Source: a virus. Taken from it: DNA of 22,412 nucleotides. The translations under genes and the position numbers were made by a program. The notes under the pieces were generated by a model. That model ran no database searches, was not told where the DNA came from, and saw only the letters and a program-made list of their open reading frames with translations. The stretch spans positions 1 to 22,412 of IMG/VR virus record IMGVR_UViG_3300021138_002083; one strand, written 5' to 3'. Shown here piece by piece: positions 1 to 5,940 of the stretch; position 1 is the stretch's first letter; each line of letters opens with the position of its first letter.

Positions 1-158
1 GAGTCGCACTCCGAGCAAGAACCAAACGATCCTTCGATCCAACCACGCTCACCATTCCAATCGACCATAGCGTACCAAGAACCCTGATACGATCCAAACG
101 ACTGGAAAGCCAAAACAGTAGCGCCTGCCGCCACCAAACTTGATTCATATCCGCTCAT
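1..158 (-). CDS. Small phage protein of unknown function, partial (C-terminus beyond the left edge)
   Basis: The ATG at 158 opens a frame that runs off the left edge, leaving 52 codons. The visible protein begins MSGYESSLVAAGATVLAFQS and is followed by Gly-, Ser-, Tyr- and Trp-rich stretches (QGSWYAMVDWNGERGW) and a CSEC cysteine pair at the cut end. I do not recognise a domain. The start is supported by a GGAGA-type Shine-Dalgarno sequence and by the sigma70-like promoter at 190-217, which would give a leader of about 25 bases. This is the same arrangement as in three other genes of the window. An early-expressed accessory phage protein is a reasonable inference; no biochemical role can be given. 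Confidence 0.7.
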   Translation of the reverse strand, partial: MSGYESSLVAAGATVLAFQSFGSYQGSWYAMVDWNGERGWIEGSFGSCSECD

Positions 159-189
159 ATCGCTCTCCGTTTCACTAACCTATATATCT

Positions 190-217
190 ATTATACGGAT
201 TTTTGGGCGGGATGCAA
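190..217 (-). promoter_or_regulatory. Sigma70-like promoter, repeated cassette copy A
   Basis: Read on the minus strand: -35 TTGCAT (217-212), a 16-base spacer ending AAAATCCG, and -10 TATAAT (195-190). The same -10, spacer end and downstream A+T/GTGAAACGGA leader occur in three further copies in the window. It drives the partial gene that starts at 158. Paired 16-base motifs at 244-284 lie just upstream. Confidence 0.85.
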
Positions 218-243
218 CCTTTTTTGCAAACTAAATTGCCAAG

Positions 244-284
244 AAAATCAATGACTTACGATCCTAATAAAATCAATGACTTAC
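244..284 (-). repeat. Paired 16-base direct repeat upstream of promoter copy A
   Basis: Two identical copies of GTAAGTCATTGATTTT (minus strand) lie at 269-284 and 244-259, a 25-base period. They sit about 27 bases upstream of the -35 box and just beyond the stop codon of the preceding gene. The pair recurs at 1784-1824 and 16102-16142, and as an inverted pair at 14246-14285. It may be a regulator-binding site; this is inferred from position only. Confidence 0.8.
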
Positions 285-292
285 ACAGGGTA

Positions 293-583
293 TTAGTCCC
301 CGCTGTCCACCGTGAAATAGTCCCCGCAATGCTTGCAAGTGTAGCCGTGATAGCATCGACCCAGTGACTCATGCTTGTACTGATGAACACACGGTTCACC
401 GTTGTCCTTGCGAAGTCGGACCTTACCTGTGGACTTTCCGTACATATACTGCCCACCGCAGTTGTCACAAGGACCGTGCGTTTTGCCTGCGTTCCAAGAA
501 TACCCTCGTTGCTGATCTGTGAGAGGAAGTTCCCCTGTACCATTGCAAACGGGGCAAGTACCAAGCACTACATTCGTCTTCAT
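293..583 (-). CDS. Small cysteine-rich zinc-binding protein
   Basis: This 96-residue protein contains several paired cysteines: CPVC near residue 10, CDNC near residue 39, and C...CKHC near the C-terminus (CYHGYTCKHCGDYF). The pattern CPVCNGTG resembles the CxxCxGxG units of DnaJ-type zinc ribbons, so one or two structural zinc sites are likely. The ATG at 583 has a clear TAGGAG Shine-Dalgarno sequence nine bases upstream, and the gene lies 17 bases downstream of the Pth2 gene, suggesting one transcript. The specific role is unknown; small zinc-ribbon proteins in phages can bind nucleic acid or protein partners, but nothing here decides between them. Confidence 0.75.
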   Translation of the reverse strand: MKTNVVLGTCPVCNGTGELPLTDQQRGYSWNAGKTHGPCDNCGGQYMYGKSTGKVRLRKDNGEPCVHQYKHESLGRCYHGYTCKHCGDYFTVDSGD

Positions 584-600
584 CTTATTAAACTCCTAAA

Positions 601-969
601 TCAAGTAAAAGTTTTGAGGACTTTCAAATCGTCCCCAATCATAGTTTCGGGCAAGGGGCCCAAACCCAAACAAGTAGTCGTGGGCTCCGTAAACACCGTG
701 AACCCTTTGTCGGTGATCAGTTTAGTAGCGCACACTGTCTTGTACGCTTCCTGAATAGCCTTAAGTTGGTCTACCGTATCTACGATCAAGGTAATCTTGA
801 ACGCATGGGCGCTGTTCAGATAGTCCTCCGCCAATTGGGGGAACTCTTTAGTAGCCTGCAAGAAGGTGTGAAGATATGCATGGCCTGCTTGCGTACACAT
901 TTTGCCACGCACCCCGCTCATCTTTTGAACGGCTTCCTTGGCAAAGATACAATACATTTTGTGCTTCAT
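601..969 (-). CDS. pth2: Peptidyl-tRNA hydrolase, Pth2 (archaeal/eukaryotic) family
   Basis: The 122-residue product matches the Pth2 fold, which releases peptidyl-tRNAs that drop off ribosomes. Landmarks in order are the first beta strand (MYCIFAKE, 5-12), GKMCTQAGHAYL (22-33) corresponding to the family GK-AAQ-HA segment, a central strand and helix pair, LITDKGFT (84-91) corresponding to LI-DAGRT, and TTTCLGLGP (97-105) matching T-TVLGIGP. The usual Arg of AGRTQ is replaced by Phe. Bacteria normally use the unrelated Pth1, so a phage Pth2 is notable. The frame is open to 1101, but I chose the ATG at 969 because the family homology begins there and the preceding gene stops at 973-971, one base away. 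Confidence 0.85.
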   Translation of the reverse strand: MKHKMYCIFAKEAVQKMSGVRGKMCTQAGHAYLHTFLQATKEFPQLAEDYLNSAHAFKITLIVDTVDQLKAIQEAYKTVCATKLITDKGFTVFTEPTTTCLGLGPLPETMIGDDLKVLKTFT

Positions 970-970
970 A

Positions 971-1333
971 CTAGCCTGCCAAATAATCAAAAATGAATTC
1001 CGCAGCCCGATCAGCCTTGTTGTAGTCAAAAAACTTCCTAGATGCATACACCTTATCACTAGGAATGTTGGTGTTCTGCTCAAAGTCAAGTGCAGTACCA
1101 AAGTAGACTACGATATCGTCGCTGTTGCGATTTTCAGAAAAAGCCACTTTTCTACGAGTTAGATTAACACCCGCGTCCAGAGCATATCCCTGCTCTCTGC
1201 CATTGGTGTAAGAATAAAGAGCCACAGTCAAATCCAAGTCACTAATACGCGCCAACTTCTTGAACTCCTTAAGAACCAAGTTGGCGGTCTTGTTGTTGAT
1301 CATGCTGTAGACTTTCATCTTACTATTAGCCAT
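971..1333 (-). CDS. Hypothetical phage protein
   Basis: This protein has 120 residues (MANSKMKVYSMINN at the N-terminus) and no domain I recognise. It is mixed alpha/beta by composition, soluble, and ends in an aromatic-rich helix (AAEFIFDYLAG). Its start overlaps the 3' end of the gene at 1326-1685 by eight bases and its stop is one base before the Pth2 start, so the three genes are probably one translationally coupled operon. A second Met at residue 6 (ATG at 1318) is an alternative start. No function can be inferred. Confidence 0.75.
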   Translation of the reverse strand: MANSKMKVYSMINNKTANLVLKEFKKLARISDLDLTVALYSYTNGREQGYALDAGVNLTRRKVAFSENRNSDDIVVYFGTALDFEQNTNIPSDKVYASRKFFDYNKADRAAEFIFDYLAG

Positions 1334-1685
1334 TGATGCTCACCTCAGTGAAGCCGATACCATCGACCATCATGTAGCGACCGGTGTCAACGCGAATGAT
1401 ATCGCCCACGCTCACCGAGTGCATACGAGCCAGTCGCGTGATCTTAGACTGATCACCGTAACCGTTACCGATTTCGAAAACTTCCTCAAGACCATCGGCC
1501 TCGACTTCGGCGACTTTGTTGTAGTACTTGAGATACTGGGGCTTGAAACGCTTGCTGCCAAAGAAACTAACGTCGCTCTCTGCTGCAAAGTCGGGATACA
1601 GTTCAGACGCCTTAGTGCGGCCCAAAAGATTCACGGCGTCGTAAACGCTGTCTGCTAACCGAATCTGAAAAACTTCGTACTTCAT
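1326..1685 (-). CDS. Hypothetical phage protein with a YodL-like C-terminal signature
   Basis: The 119-residue product begins MKYEVFQIRLADSVYDAVNL. Its C-terminal half carries SKITRLARMHSVSVGDIIRV, then Y-MVDGIGFTEV. The order 'hydrophobic-SVSVGD-II ... GF' resembles the YodL-type domain found in plasmid and phage antirestriction-associated proteins, but I recognise this by motif only. It is the first gene of the operon transcribed from promoter copy B, with an ACGGAAAG ribosome site upstream of the ATG at 1685. Its position suggests early expression. Confidence that the gene is real is high; the domain call is tentative. Confidence 0.8.
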   Translation of the reverse strand: MKYEVFQIRLADSVYDAVNLLGRTKASELYPDFAAESDVSFFGSKRFKPQYLKYYNKVAEVEADGLEEVFEIGNGYGDQSKITRLARMHSVSVGDIIRVDTGRYMMVDGIGFTEVSING

Positions 1686-1718
1686 AATTTGCTTTCCGTT
1701 TCACTACCCTATATATCT

Positions 1719-1746
1719 ATTATACGGATTTTGGAACGGGATGCAA
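1719..1746 (-). promoter_or_regulatory. Sigma70-like promoter, repeated cassette copy B
   Basis: Minus strand: -35 TTGCAT (1746-1741), 16-base spacer, -10 TATAAT (1724-1719). It precedes the three-gene operon 1685-601. The predicted leader ends in GTGAAACGGAAAGC before the ATG, nearly identical to the other copies. Confidence 0.87.
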
Positions 1747-1783
1747 CCCTTTTTTTGAGGAATTTTACAACTAAATTTCCAAC

Positions 1784-1824
1784 AAAATCAATGACTTACG
1801 ATCCTAATAAAATCAATGACTTAC
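1784..1824 (-). repeat. Paired 16-base direct repeat upstream of promoter copy B
   Basis: GTAAGTCATTGATTTT occurs at 1809-1824 and 1784-1799 (minus strand), a 25-base period, with the same intervening ATTAGGATC as in copies A and D. Here it is 38 bases, rather than 26-27, from the -35 box, because of a short insertion. The repeat begins four bases beyond the stop codon of the 1829-2374 gene. Confidence 0.8.
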
Positions 1825-1828
1825 AAAA

Positions 1829-2374
1829 CTAGGGATTTTGAGGAGTGTCTTCTGGAGGAACTTTGAGTACGCTTTTTTTATTCCTTGATCTAGGGTCATC
1901 CGTTACGAAAGGACGGCCCGGGCCATTTCTAGGATCTCCTTTTCCTGCGAAAGGTTTGCCGCGAGGAAGTTTTTTGACCTTCTTAGCAGGTTCGGGAATA
2001 CTGGGCGCTAAAAGTTTTTGAGCAGCCCTCGTAATTATTTCACGCTGAATGGGATCAAAGTTTATTATCTCATTTCCTACGTAGGTCTTGATATCTTTAT
2101 TGATATTGACATTCCCCTCATTGTCAATACTGCCTACTGGTTGTTGCATTCCCGGAATTGGTGAATGATGACTGCCTGTTTCTAGACTGATGTTGTACTG
2201 ACTATTATTTTGCCAAGAGCCGGGATACAGTGCAACATAGAACTTATAAAGGTTAGCCTTTGGTGCTAGTTTTCTTAACAGTGTTGCAGCAATACCCGAA
2301 AGGATAGCATTGTTAGTGATATCTATTCTGCTTATTGCCCCGATGTTTTCGTTTAAGATTTCTTTAATACGCAT
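1829..2374 (-). CDS. Candidate capsid-packaged internal protein, unknown function
   Basis: This is a 181-residue soluble protein. Its N-terminus MRIKEILNE-N has the form of a T4 capsid-targeting sequence (T4 internal proteins begin MKTYQEFIAE, cut after Glu by the prohead protease at L/I-x-E); here L-N-E occupies residues 7-9. The C-terminal 50 residues are basic and proline-rich, including PRGKPFAGKGDPRNGPGRPF, which resembles the short GKPF...G-P-GRP motif of DUF5681-like phage proteins. The gene is preceded by the late-type box CATAAATA four bases before the ATG and has no Shine-Dalgarno sequence. The packaging role is inferred from these two signals together; enzymatic function is unknown. 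Confidence 0.75.
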   Translation of the reverse strand: MRIKEILNENIGAISRIDITNNAILSGIAATLLRKLAPKANLYKFYVALYPGSWQNNSQYNISLETGSHHSPIPGMQQPVGSIDNEGNVNINKDIKTYVGNEIINFDPIQREIITRAAQKLLAPSIPEPAKKVKKLPRGKPFAGKGDPRNGPGRPFVTDDPRSRNKKSVLKVPPEDTPQNP

Positions 2375-2378
2375 GTAT

Positions 2379-2386
2379 TATTTATG
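2379..2386 (-). promoter_or_regulatory. T4-like late promoter box (CATAAATA-N4-ATG)
   Basis: CATAAATA lies exactly four bases before the ATG at 2374. T4 late promoters use TATAAATA as their -10 element. A start five to seven bases downstream would fall at the initiation codon, giving a leaderless or nearly leaderless mRNA. Confidence 0.7.
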
Positions 2387-2395
2387 CGCGAGATT

Positions 2396-2878
2396 TCAAT
2401 AATAGAAAGTTGAAACAATGTGTATGACTGCTGCCATGATTAACATGCCAACAAAGGGCAAGTGTGCAACGTGCCACCACTTGAAAGGCTTTTCCCATCC
2501 AACGCGGTTGTACATGAACTTGCCAACGAACCCGCTAGCGAAAACAATCAACATGCTCCAAAGAGCCATGTTGCTATTAGTTGCTCCCAGATGGTAGCCA
2601 CAATGATATAGAATTGCAATAGGGCCATAAATGCCCAAAAACATATGAACATTAAACCATTCACCCAGTGGCGGGGTCTTTTCCAACCAAGCCCACTTAA
2701 AGCGACGCTTAATGCTATATGAAAATAGCAAAGTCATCATTATGGCACCCAGCCAACCTAAAGCATAACCTAACCCCGTTTTAGGGGTTAGGTAATCTTG
2801 TAGAGGAAGCATCCAACCTACAAGTATTAAGATTTCTGCTATGGCTATGACTATTAAATCGCTAGTCTTCCATCCCAT
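2396..2878 (-). CDS. Four-helix membrane protein with a di-haem cytochrome b (ferric-reductase-like) histidine pattern
   Basis: The 160-residue product has hydrophobic helices near residues 8-24, 36-54, 78-95, 104-121 and 139-157, joined by short basic loops. Two helices each carry a His-X13-His pair: H78/H92 and H139/H153. Two such pairs across two neighbouring helices is the haem-binding signature of ferric reductase, NADPH oxidase and other di-haem cytochromes b. H96 and H136 lie nearby. There is no attached flavin or NAD domain, so any electron partner must come from elsewhere. The gene ends up one base from clpP (stop 2880), so it is probably cotranscribed with it. The redox role is inferred from motif spacing. 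A chance His pattern in an unrelated membrane protein remains possible. Confidence 0.75.
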   Translation of the reverse strand: MGWKTSDLIVIAIAEILILVGWMLPLQDYLTPKTGLGYALGWLGAIMMTLLFSYSIKRRFKWAWLEKTPPLGEWFNVHMFLGIYGPIAILYHCGYHLGATNSNMALWSMLIVFASGFVGKFMYNRVGWEKPFKWWHVAHLPFVGMLIMAAVIHIVSTFYY

Positions 2879-2879
2879 C

Positions 2880-3470
2880 TTATTCTCGTTTAGAGATCAC
2901 CTTATCAGCCAAGCCGTACTCAACTGCCTCTTCTGCGCTCATGTAATTATCACGTTCCATATCCTGAGTTAGTTGATCAAAAGTCTTACCTGCACTGTTA
3001 TGCTTTACATAGATGCTAGTAAGATTCTTTTTCAGTTCTAGAATTTCTTCTACAACAATCAACATATCAGTAGCCTGACCTCTAGCACCACCACTGGGCT
3101 GGTGAATCATGTGGCGAGCATTGGGTAGAATCAAACGTTTGCCTGGTGCACCTGCTTGTGCCAATAAACTACCCATTGAGCAAGCCTGTCCCATAACAAT
3201 GGTTTGTACATCGGGTTTGACAAACTGCATAGAATCATAGATAGCCATACCAGCAGTTACGCTGCCACCTGGAGAATTGATATAAAGATAGATATCCTTA
3301 TCTGGATTATCACTCTCCAAATATAACAACTGCGCCACAATCAAATTAGCCATTTGATCATGCACTTCGCCTTCAAGTAGAATAACTCGGTCGCGCAATA
3401 AGCGACTGTAAATATCATAGCTGCGTTCGCCGCGGCTAGTTTGCTCTAAAACCATTGGAACTAAATTCAT
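2880..3470 (-). CDS. clpP: ATP-dependent Clp protease proteolytic subunit ClpP
   Basis: The 196-residue product is full length for mature ClpP and begins at the mature N-terminus ([23 protein letters not shown]), without the propeptide of E. coli ClpP. The catalytic triad is visible: Ser98 in GQACSMGS, His123 in MIHQPSGG, Asp174 in [11 protein letters not shown]. The substrate-binding strand [11 protein letters not shown] (65-75) is intact. It forms a tetradecameric barrel that degrades polypeptides fed by an AAA+ unfoldase; a ClpX is encoded at 7770-8975. A strong promoter (3489-3516) and a GAGAGG ribosome site precede the ATG at 3470. The N-terminal axial-loop region is close to the bacterial form, so it could work alone or mix with host subunits. 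Confidence 0.97.
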   Translation of the reverse strand: MNLVPMVLEQTSRGERSYDIYSRLLRDRVILLEGEVHDQMANLIVAQLLYLESDNPDKDIYLYINSPGGSVTAGMAIYDSMQFVKPDVQTIVMGQACSMGSLLAQAGAPGKRLILPNARHMIHQPSGGARGQATDMLIVVEEILELKKNLTSIYVKHNSAGKTFDQLTQDMERDNYMSAEEAVEYGLADKVISKRE

Positions 3471-3488
3471 AATGTACCTCTCTGATAC

Positions 3489-3516
3489 ATTATATATGAA
3501 TGATTTGTGTAGTCAA
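3489..3516 (-). promoter_or_regulatory. Strong sigma70-like promoter of clpP
   Basis: Minus strand: -35 TTGACT (3516-3511), 16-base spacer, -10 TATAAT (3494-3489), followed by GAGAGG and the clpP ATG at 3470, so the leader is only about 12 bases. It sits in the 55-base gap between clpP and the 514-residue gene. Confidence 0.88.
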
Positions 3517-3525
3517 ATTATTTGG

Positions 3526-5070
3526 CTATCTTTTACGCTTTTCTCTACCAATATTTGCCGGAGACAAAACGGGCTTTTTCTTTTTAAGTTTGGGTTCAAT
3601 AATTGATCTGGCTGCTTTGGCTAGCGCAGTAGTAGACACGCTAGTTTCAGGTTCTGCCTTTTCAACTTCATTATCATTATCTGTATCTTTGGACTTGCTT
3701 GATCCTTTATCAATCTTGAATGTAAAGTTGCCCTTAATGCCCGTGCTATAATAAGTCTTACCCGCAGACAAGAATACACCCTTGATACTTTCGCCAGGAT
3801 ATACTGTATCAAAACTATCTAGCGACCAATTAACAGCACCTTGCTTTGCTTTAGTGTAAACTTGCACTAGCGCGCCATTGTTCAAGATATCAGCAGCGGC
3901 TTTGCTAAAATCAGTTTCGTCATTTATCTTGATTGCTGCTTTGTGTGCTACTGCTGCCATCAAGTGATAATACATGTTGGTATTTTCGGGATCGTTAGTT
4001 TCGCGCTTAAGTGCTAAGTCTTCTAGATTCTTACCCAACTTTAACTCTTTAATCTTACTAAGTTTAATGGGCTTGTGATTCTTCAAGTCTCTGATCTTAT
4101 CTGCTTCTTTTTCAGTAATGATATTGAATTTCGTGCCCAACATTAACGGGGCACCTGCTTGGCCTGCACTTGAAATCTTTTCTACCAATTCAATTTCATC
4201 TTTGTATTTCTTAAGCAGTTTTTTACCGGCTGGCGTGCCCTTCAATTCATTCACGCTATCGATTAAGTTCTTTGCGCTAGCCTGCGCACCTTTTCCACCT
4301 TTAGTACTAATCTTAACAAACTTACCATCTGAGTTAGTCATGATACTATCACTCAAACCTGCGGTCTTAGTTGTATCAAAAGAAATAACAGTATCGCCAA
4401 AATCTCCATCTAAGAATATCTCAGCAGCCTCGCCCGCATTACCTGTGTATTGACCATTTTGCAAAGCCATTGGCTGTAAGATTTCGCAAAAGTAATCTCT
4501 GAATGCAGTAAAACTAATACCTTCTGGTGCGGGAAATTCTATAGGCAGTGATTCACCTGAAGCAATTTTAAATGCTACTAAGTAAAGTGGGTTATCGGTA
4601 CCCAATGAAGTGCTTAACTGTTTTACAATCTCTTTAGAAGTTAAGTTATCTTTCTTAGTGAGCAAGTCTTGCGGAGATAAGCCTGCTTGTGCTTTGGCTG
4701 CAGCCTTGCCAGCAAATCTATAACCATTTACTTCATTTGGTATATAGTTATCGGTAGCAGATGGTTTAATACTTTCTAAGTATCTGCCAAAATAGATAGG
4801 TCCTTCTGCGGTATTAAATGCTGCTACAGCAAATCCACCAGTTCTACCTGACTTTAGATTCATCCATTTGATATCTTGTTCAGCGTTGATTGTATCTAAT
4901 GCTTGTTCTAATTCTTTTGGTGAAAACTTGCCGCCGCTTTCTGGGAAGAACTTTAAGTCGGAAAAAATGATTTCGTCACCTTCAGGATTACGAAAGGTGT
5001 CTCCGGGCTTTCTGCCCGCTAGCCCAGTGCTTTCTGATAGCACCGCTAAGAAGTTTATAATATCACGCAT
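3526..5070 (-). CDS. Large candidate capsid-packaged protein, unknown function
   Basis: This is the second longest protein in the window (514 residues). The N-terminus MRDIINFLAVLSE-S has a short amphipathic leader ending in L-S-E, as expected of a T4-type capsid-targeting sequence. It is followed by GRKPGDTFRNPEGDEIIF, which looks like a small beta-rich domain. The middle contains GDTVISFDTTKTAGLSDSIM and then GKFVKISTKGGKGAQASA (around 225-265). The acidic residues followed by a STK segment could fit a PD-(D/E)xK nuclease-like core, but this is only suggestive. The C-terminus is Ser/Asp-rich and then very basic (KLKKKKPVLSPANIGREKRKR region). The late-type box CATAAATA sits four bases before the ATG and no Shine-Dalgarno sequence is seen. 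Packaging and injection into the host are inferred; the activity is unknown. Confidence 0.8.
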   Translation of the reverse strand: MRDIINFLAVLSESTGLAGRKPGDTFRNPEGDEIIFSDLKFFPESGGKFSPKELEQALDTINAEQDIKWMNLKSGRTGGFAVAAFNTAEGPIYFGRYLESIKPSATDNYIPNEVNGYRFAGKAAAKAQAGLSPQDLLTKKDNLTSKEIVKQLSTSLGTDNPLYLVAFKIASGESLPIEFPAPEGISFTAFRDYFCEILQPMALQNGQYTGNAGEAAEIFLDGDFGDTVISFDTTKTAGLSDSIMTNSDGKFVKISTKGGKGAQASAKNLIDSVNELKGTPAGKKLLKKYKDEIELVEKISSAGQAGAPLMLGTKFNIITEKEADKIRDLKNHKPIKLSKIKELKLGKNLEDLALKRETNDPENTNMYYHLMAAVAHKAAIKINDETDFSKAAADILNNGALVQVYTKAKQGAVNWSLDSFDTVYPGESIKGVFLSAGKTYYSTGIKGNFTFKIDKGSSKSKDTDNDNEVEKAEPETSVSTTALAKAARSIIEPKLKKKKPVLSPANIGREKRKR

Positions 5071-5074
5071 CTAG

Positions 5075-5082
5075 TATTTATG
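5075..5082 (-). promoter_or_regulatory. T4-like late promoter box (CATAAATA-N4-ATG)
   Basis: CATAAATA followed by CTAG and the ATG at 5070, the same four-base spacing as at 2379 and 10348. It overlaps the stop codon of the sprT-like gene (5078-5080). A further exact TATAAATA lies at 5130-5137 inside the sprT-like coding region. Confidence 0.72.
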
Positions 5083-5536
5083 TACAATTAAAAAAGTCTT
5101 GTGTTCTAAACCAAGAACTCACGCTAAGATATTTATATAGAGGGATACCTTTTCTTTTGAAAAGTTTTCTGAATTTGTAGAAAGTAGGACCATGGCTCAT
5201 ATCGCGTTCTAGTATATCCCATTGATATTGATGTACCATTTCATGTGCTAAAGTAATCAAACACCACTGCTTGCAGTACCAACGATCGGTAAGTACAATT
5301 TCACAACTAGAACGATTTTTTCTTGGGGTTACTACATTTGCTTCGCAGTGTGCTAATGCAGTTCTATAAGATTCTTTGATAGTTAATTTGGGAGTGGGTA
5401 ATGCGTTGTCGAATAACTCTTCATTAAGCATTTTATACATTTTTTTGATTTGATATTTTGAGAGTTTATAAGGTAATCTTCGTTGTTCTGCTTTTGATGG
5501 CAGTTTAATAGCCATCAACTCTCGTATTTTGGTCAT
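5078..5536 (-). CDS. SprT-like zinc metalloprotease domain protein
   Basis: The 152-residue protein carries the zincin motif HEMVH (H98, E99, H102) in TLAHEMVHQYQW, and a downstream third ligand candidate H115 in SHGPTFYKFRKLF, the layout of SprT/Spartan-type domains. N-terminal helices (YKLSKYQIKKMYKMLNEELF) precede the core. The eukaryotic relative Spartan degrades DNA-protein crosslinks; phage SprT-like proteins are common but their substrate is not established. The ATG at 5536 has a GGAGG ribosome site at 5547-5551 and a possible late-type box GATAAATA at 5592-5599. A second Met at residue 8 is an alternative start. The gene is divergent from 5656. Confidence 0.9.
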   Translation of the reverse strand: MTKIRELMAIKLPSKAEQRRLPYKLSKYQIKKMYKMLNEELFDNALPTPKLTIKESYRTALAHCEANVVTPRKNRSSCEIVLTDRWYCKQWCLITLAHEMVHQYQWDILERDMSHGPTFYKFRKLFKRKGIPLYKYLSVSSWFRTQDFFNCT

Positions 5537-5591
5537 TTCGCAGTATCCTCCAGATGTTGAAAAATATAACTCAATTGTCTACCCTTTATAG

Positions 5592-5599
5592 TATTTATC
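5592..5599 (-). promoter_or_regulatory. Possible late-type promoter box for the sprT-like gene
   Basis: GATAAATA on the minus strand, about 55 bases upstream of the ATG at 5536, in the divergent gap. Unlike the leaderless boxes, this leaves room for a leader with a normal GGAGG ribosome site. It is a single AT-rich octamer, so a chance match cannot be excluded. Confidence 0.4.
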
Positions 5600-5655
5600 G
5601 TAAAAATATACCCGTCCATTTCAAAAATGTTAAATATCAGTTTAGGAGAAGAAAA

Positions 5656-5940
5656 ATGGAAGAAATCGCAATTTACGGGGTATTATGGGCTATTGCTGTT
5701 GGGTTTGTCGTCCTTTTTACCCGATACTTGATATCGCTTAGAAAGGCTAGAGAAGAGAATCTAACACTAGCAGAACCGGAAGAAACCCCAAAACAAGAGT
5801 TAAAACTAGAAGTAGTTAAGGCTGCTCCACCAGAAAAACCAGTCAAAGTAGCCAAGAAAAAGACTGCTGCCAAAAAGACTGCTGCCAAAAAGACTACTAA
5901 GAAAAAGGCAACGTCCGCTCCTCCCGCAGACAATCCATAA
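5656..5940 (+). CDS. Membrane-anchored protein with a histone-H1-like Lys/Ala tail
   Basis: The 94-residue product has one N-terminal transmembrane helix (residues 6-24, AIYGVLWAIAVGFVVLF), a short basic collar (RYLISLRKAR), an acidic linker, and a C-terminal tail made of KKTAAKKTAAKKTTKKKA (68-85). Such KTAAKK repeats occur in histone H1 and bacterial H1-like or AlgP-like proteins and bind nucleic acid through charge. I expect the tail on the cytoplasmic side by the positive-inside rule. The frame is open from 5554, but AGGAGAAGAAAA immediately before the ATG at 5656 fixes the start. The stop overlaps the next start in TAATG, so the two genes are coupled. Tethering DNA or RNA to the membrane is a hypothesis only. 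Confidence 0.8.
   Translation: MEEIAIYGVLWAIAVGFVVLFTRYLISLRKAREENLTLAEPEETPKQELKLEVVKAAPPEKPVKVAKKKTAAKKTAAKKTTKKKATSAPPADNP
5857..5895 (+). repeat. 15-base tandem repeat encoding the KKTAA units
   Basis: AAAAAGACTGCTGCC is present twice head to tail (5857-5871, 5872-5886) and partly a third time (5887-5895). It keeps the reading frame and encodes the H1-like tail. The near-identical DNA copies suggest recent slippage expansion. Confidence 0.85.

Noticed and set aside
244-284. Direct repeats with a 25-base period as a mini CRISPR
   Set aside because: Only two 16-base units per site, with the same intervening sequence in three copies and always at a promoter; no cas genes.
970-1101. N-terminal extension of the Pth2 gene up to 1101
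   Set aside because: The extra 44 residues overlap the coding region of the neighbouring gene in another frame and are not family-like; the ATG at 969 matches the Pth2 start.
5130-5137. Exact TATAAATA inside the sprT-like gene as a separate late promoter
   Set aside because: It is explained by Tyr-Lys-Tyr codons and a better-placed box lies at 5075; kept only as a remark.
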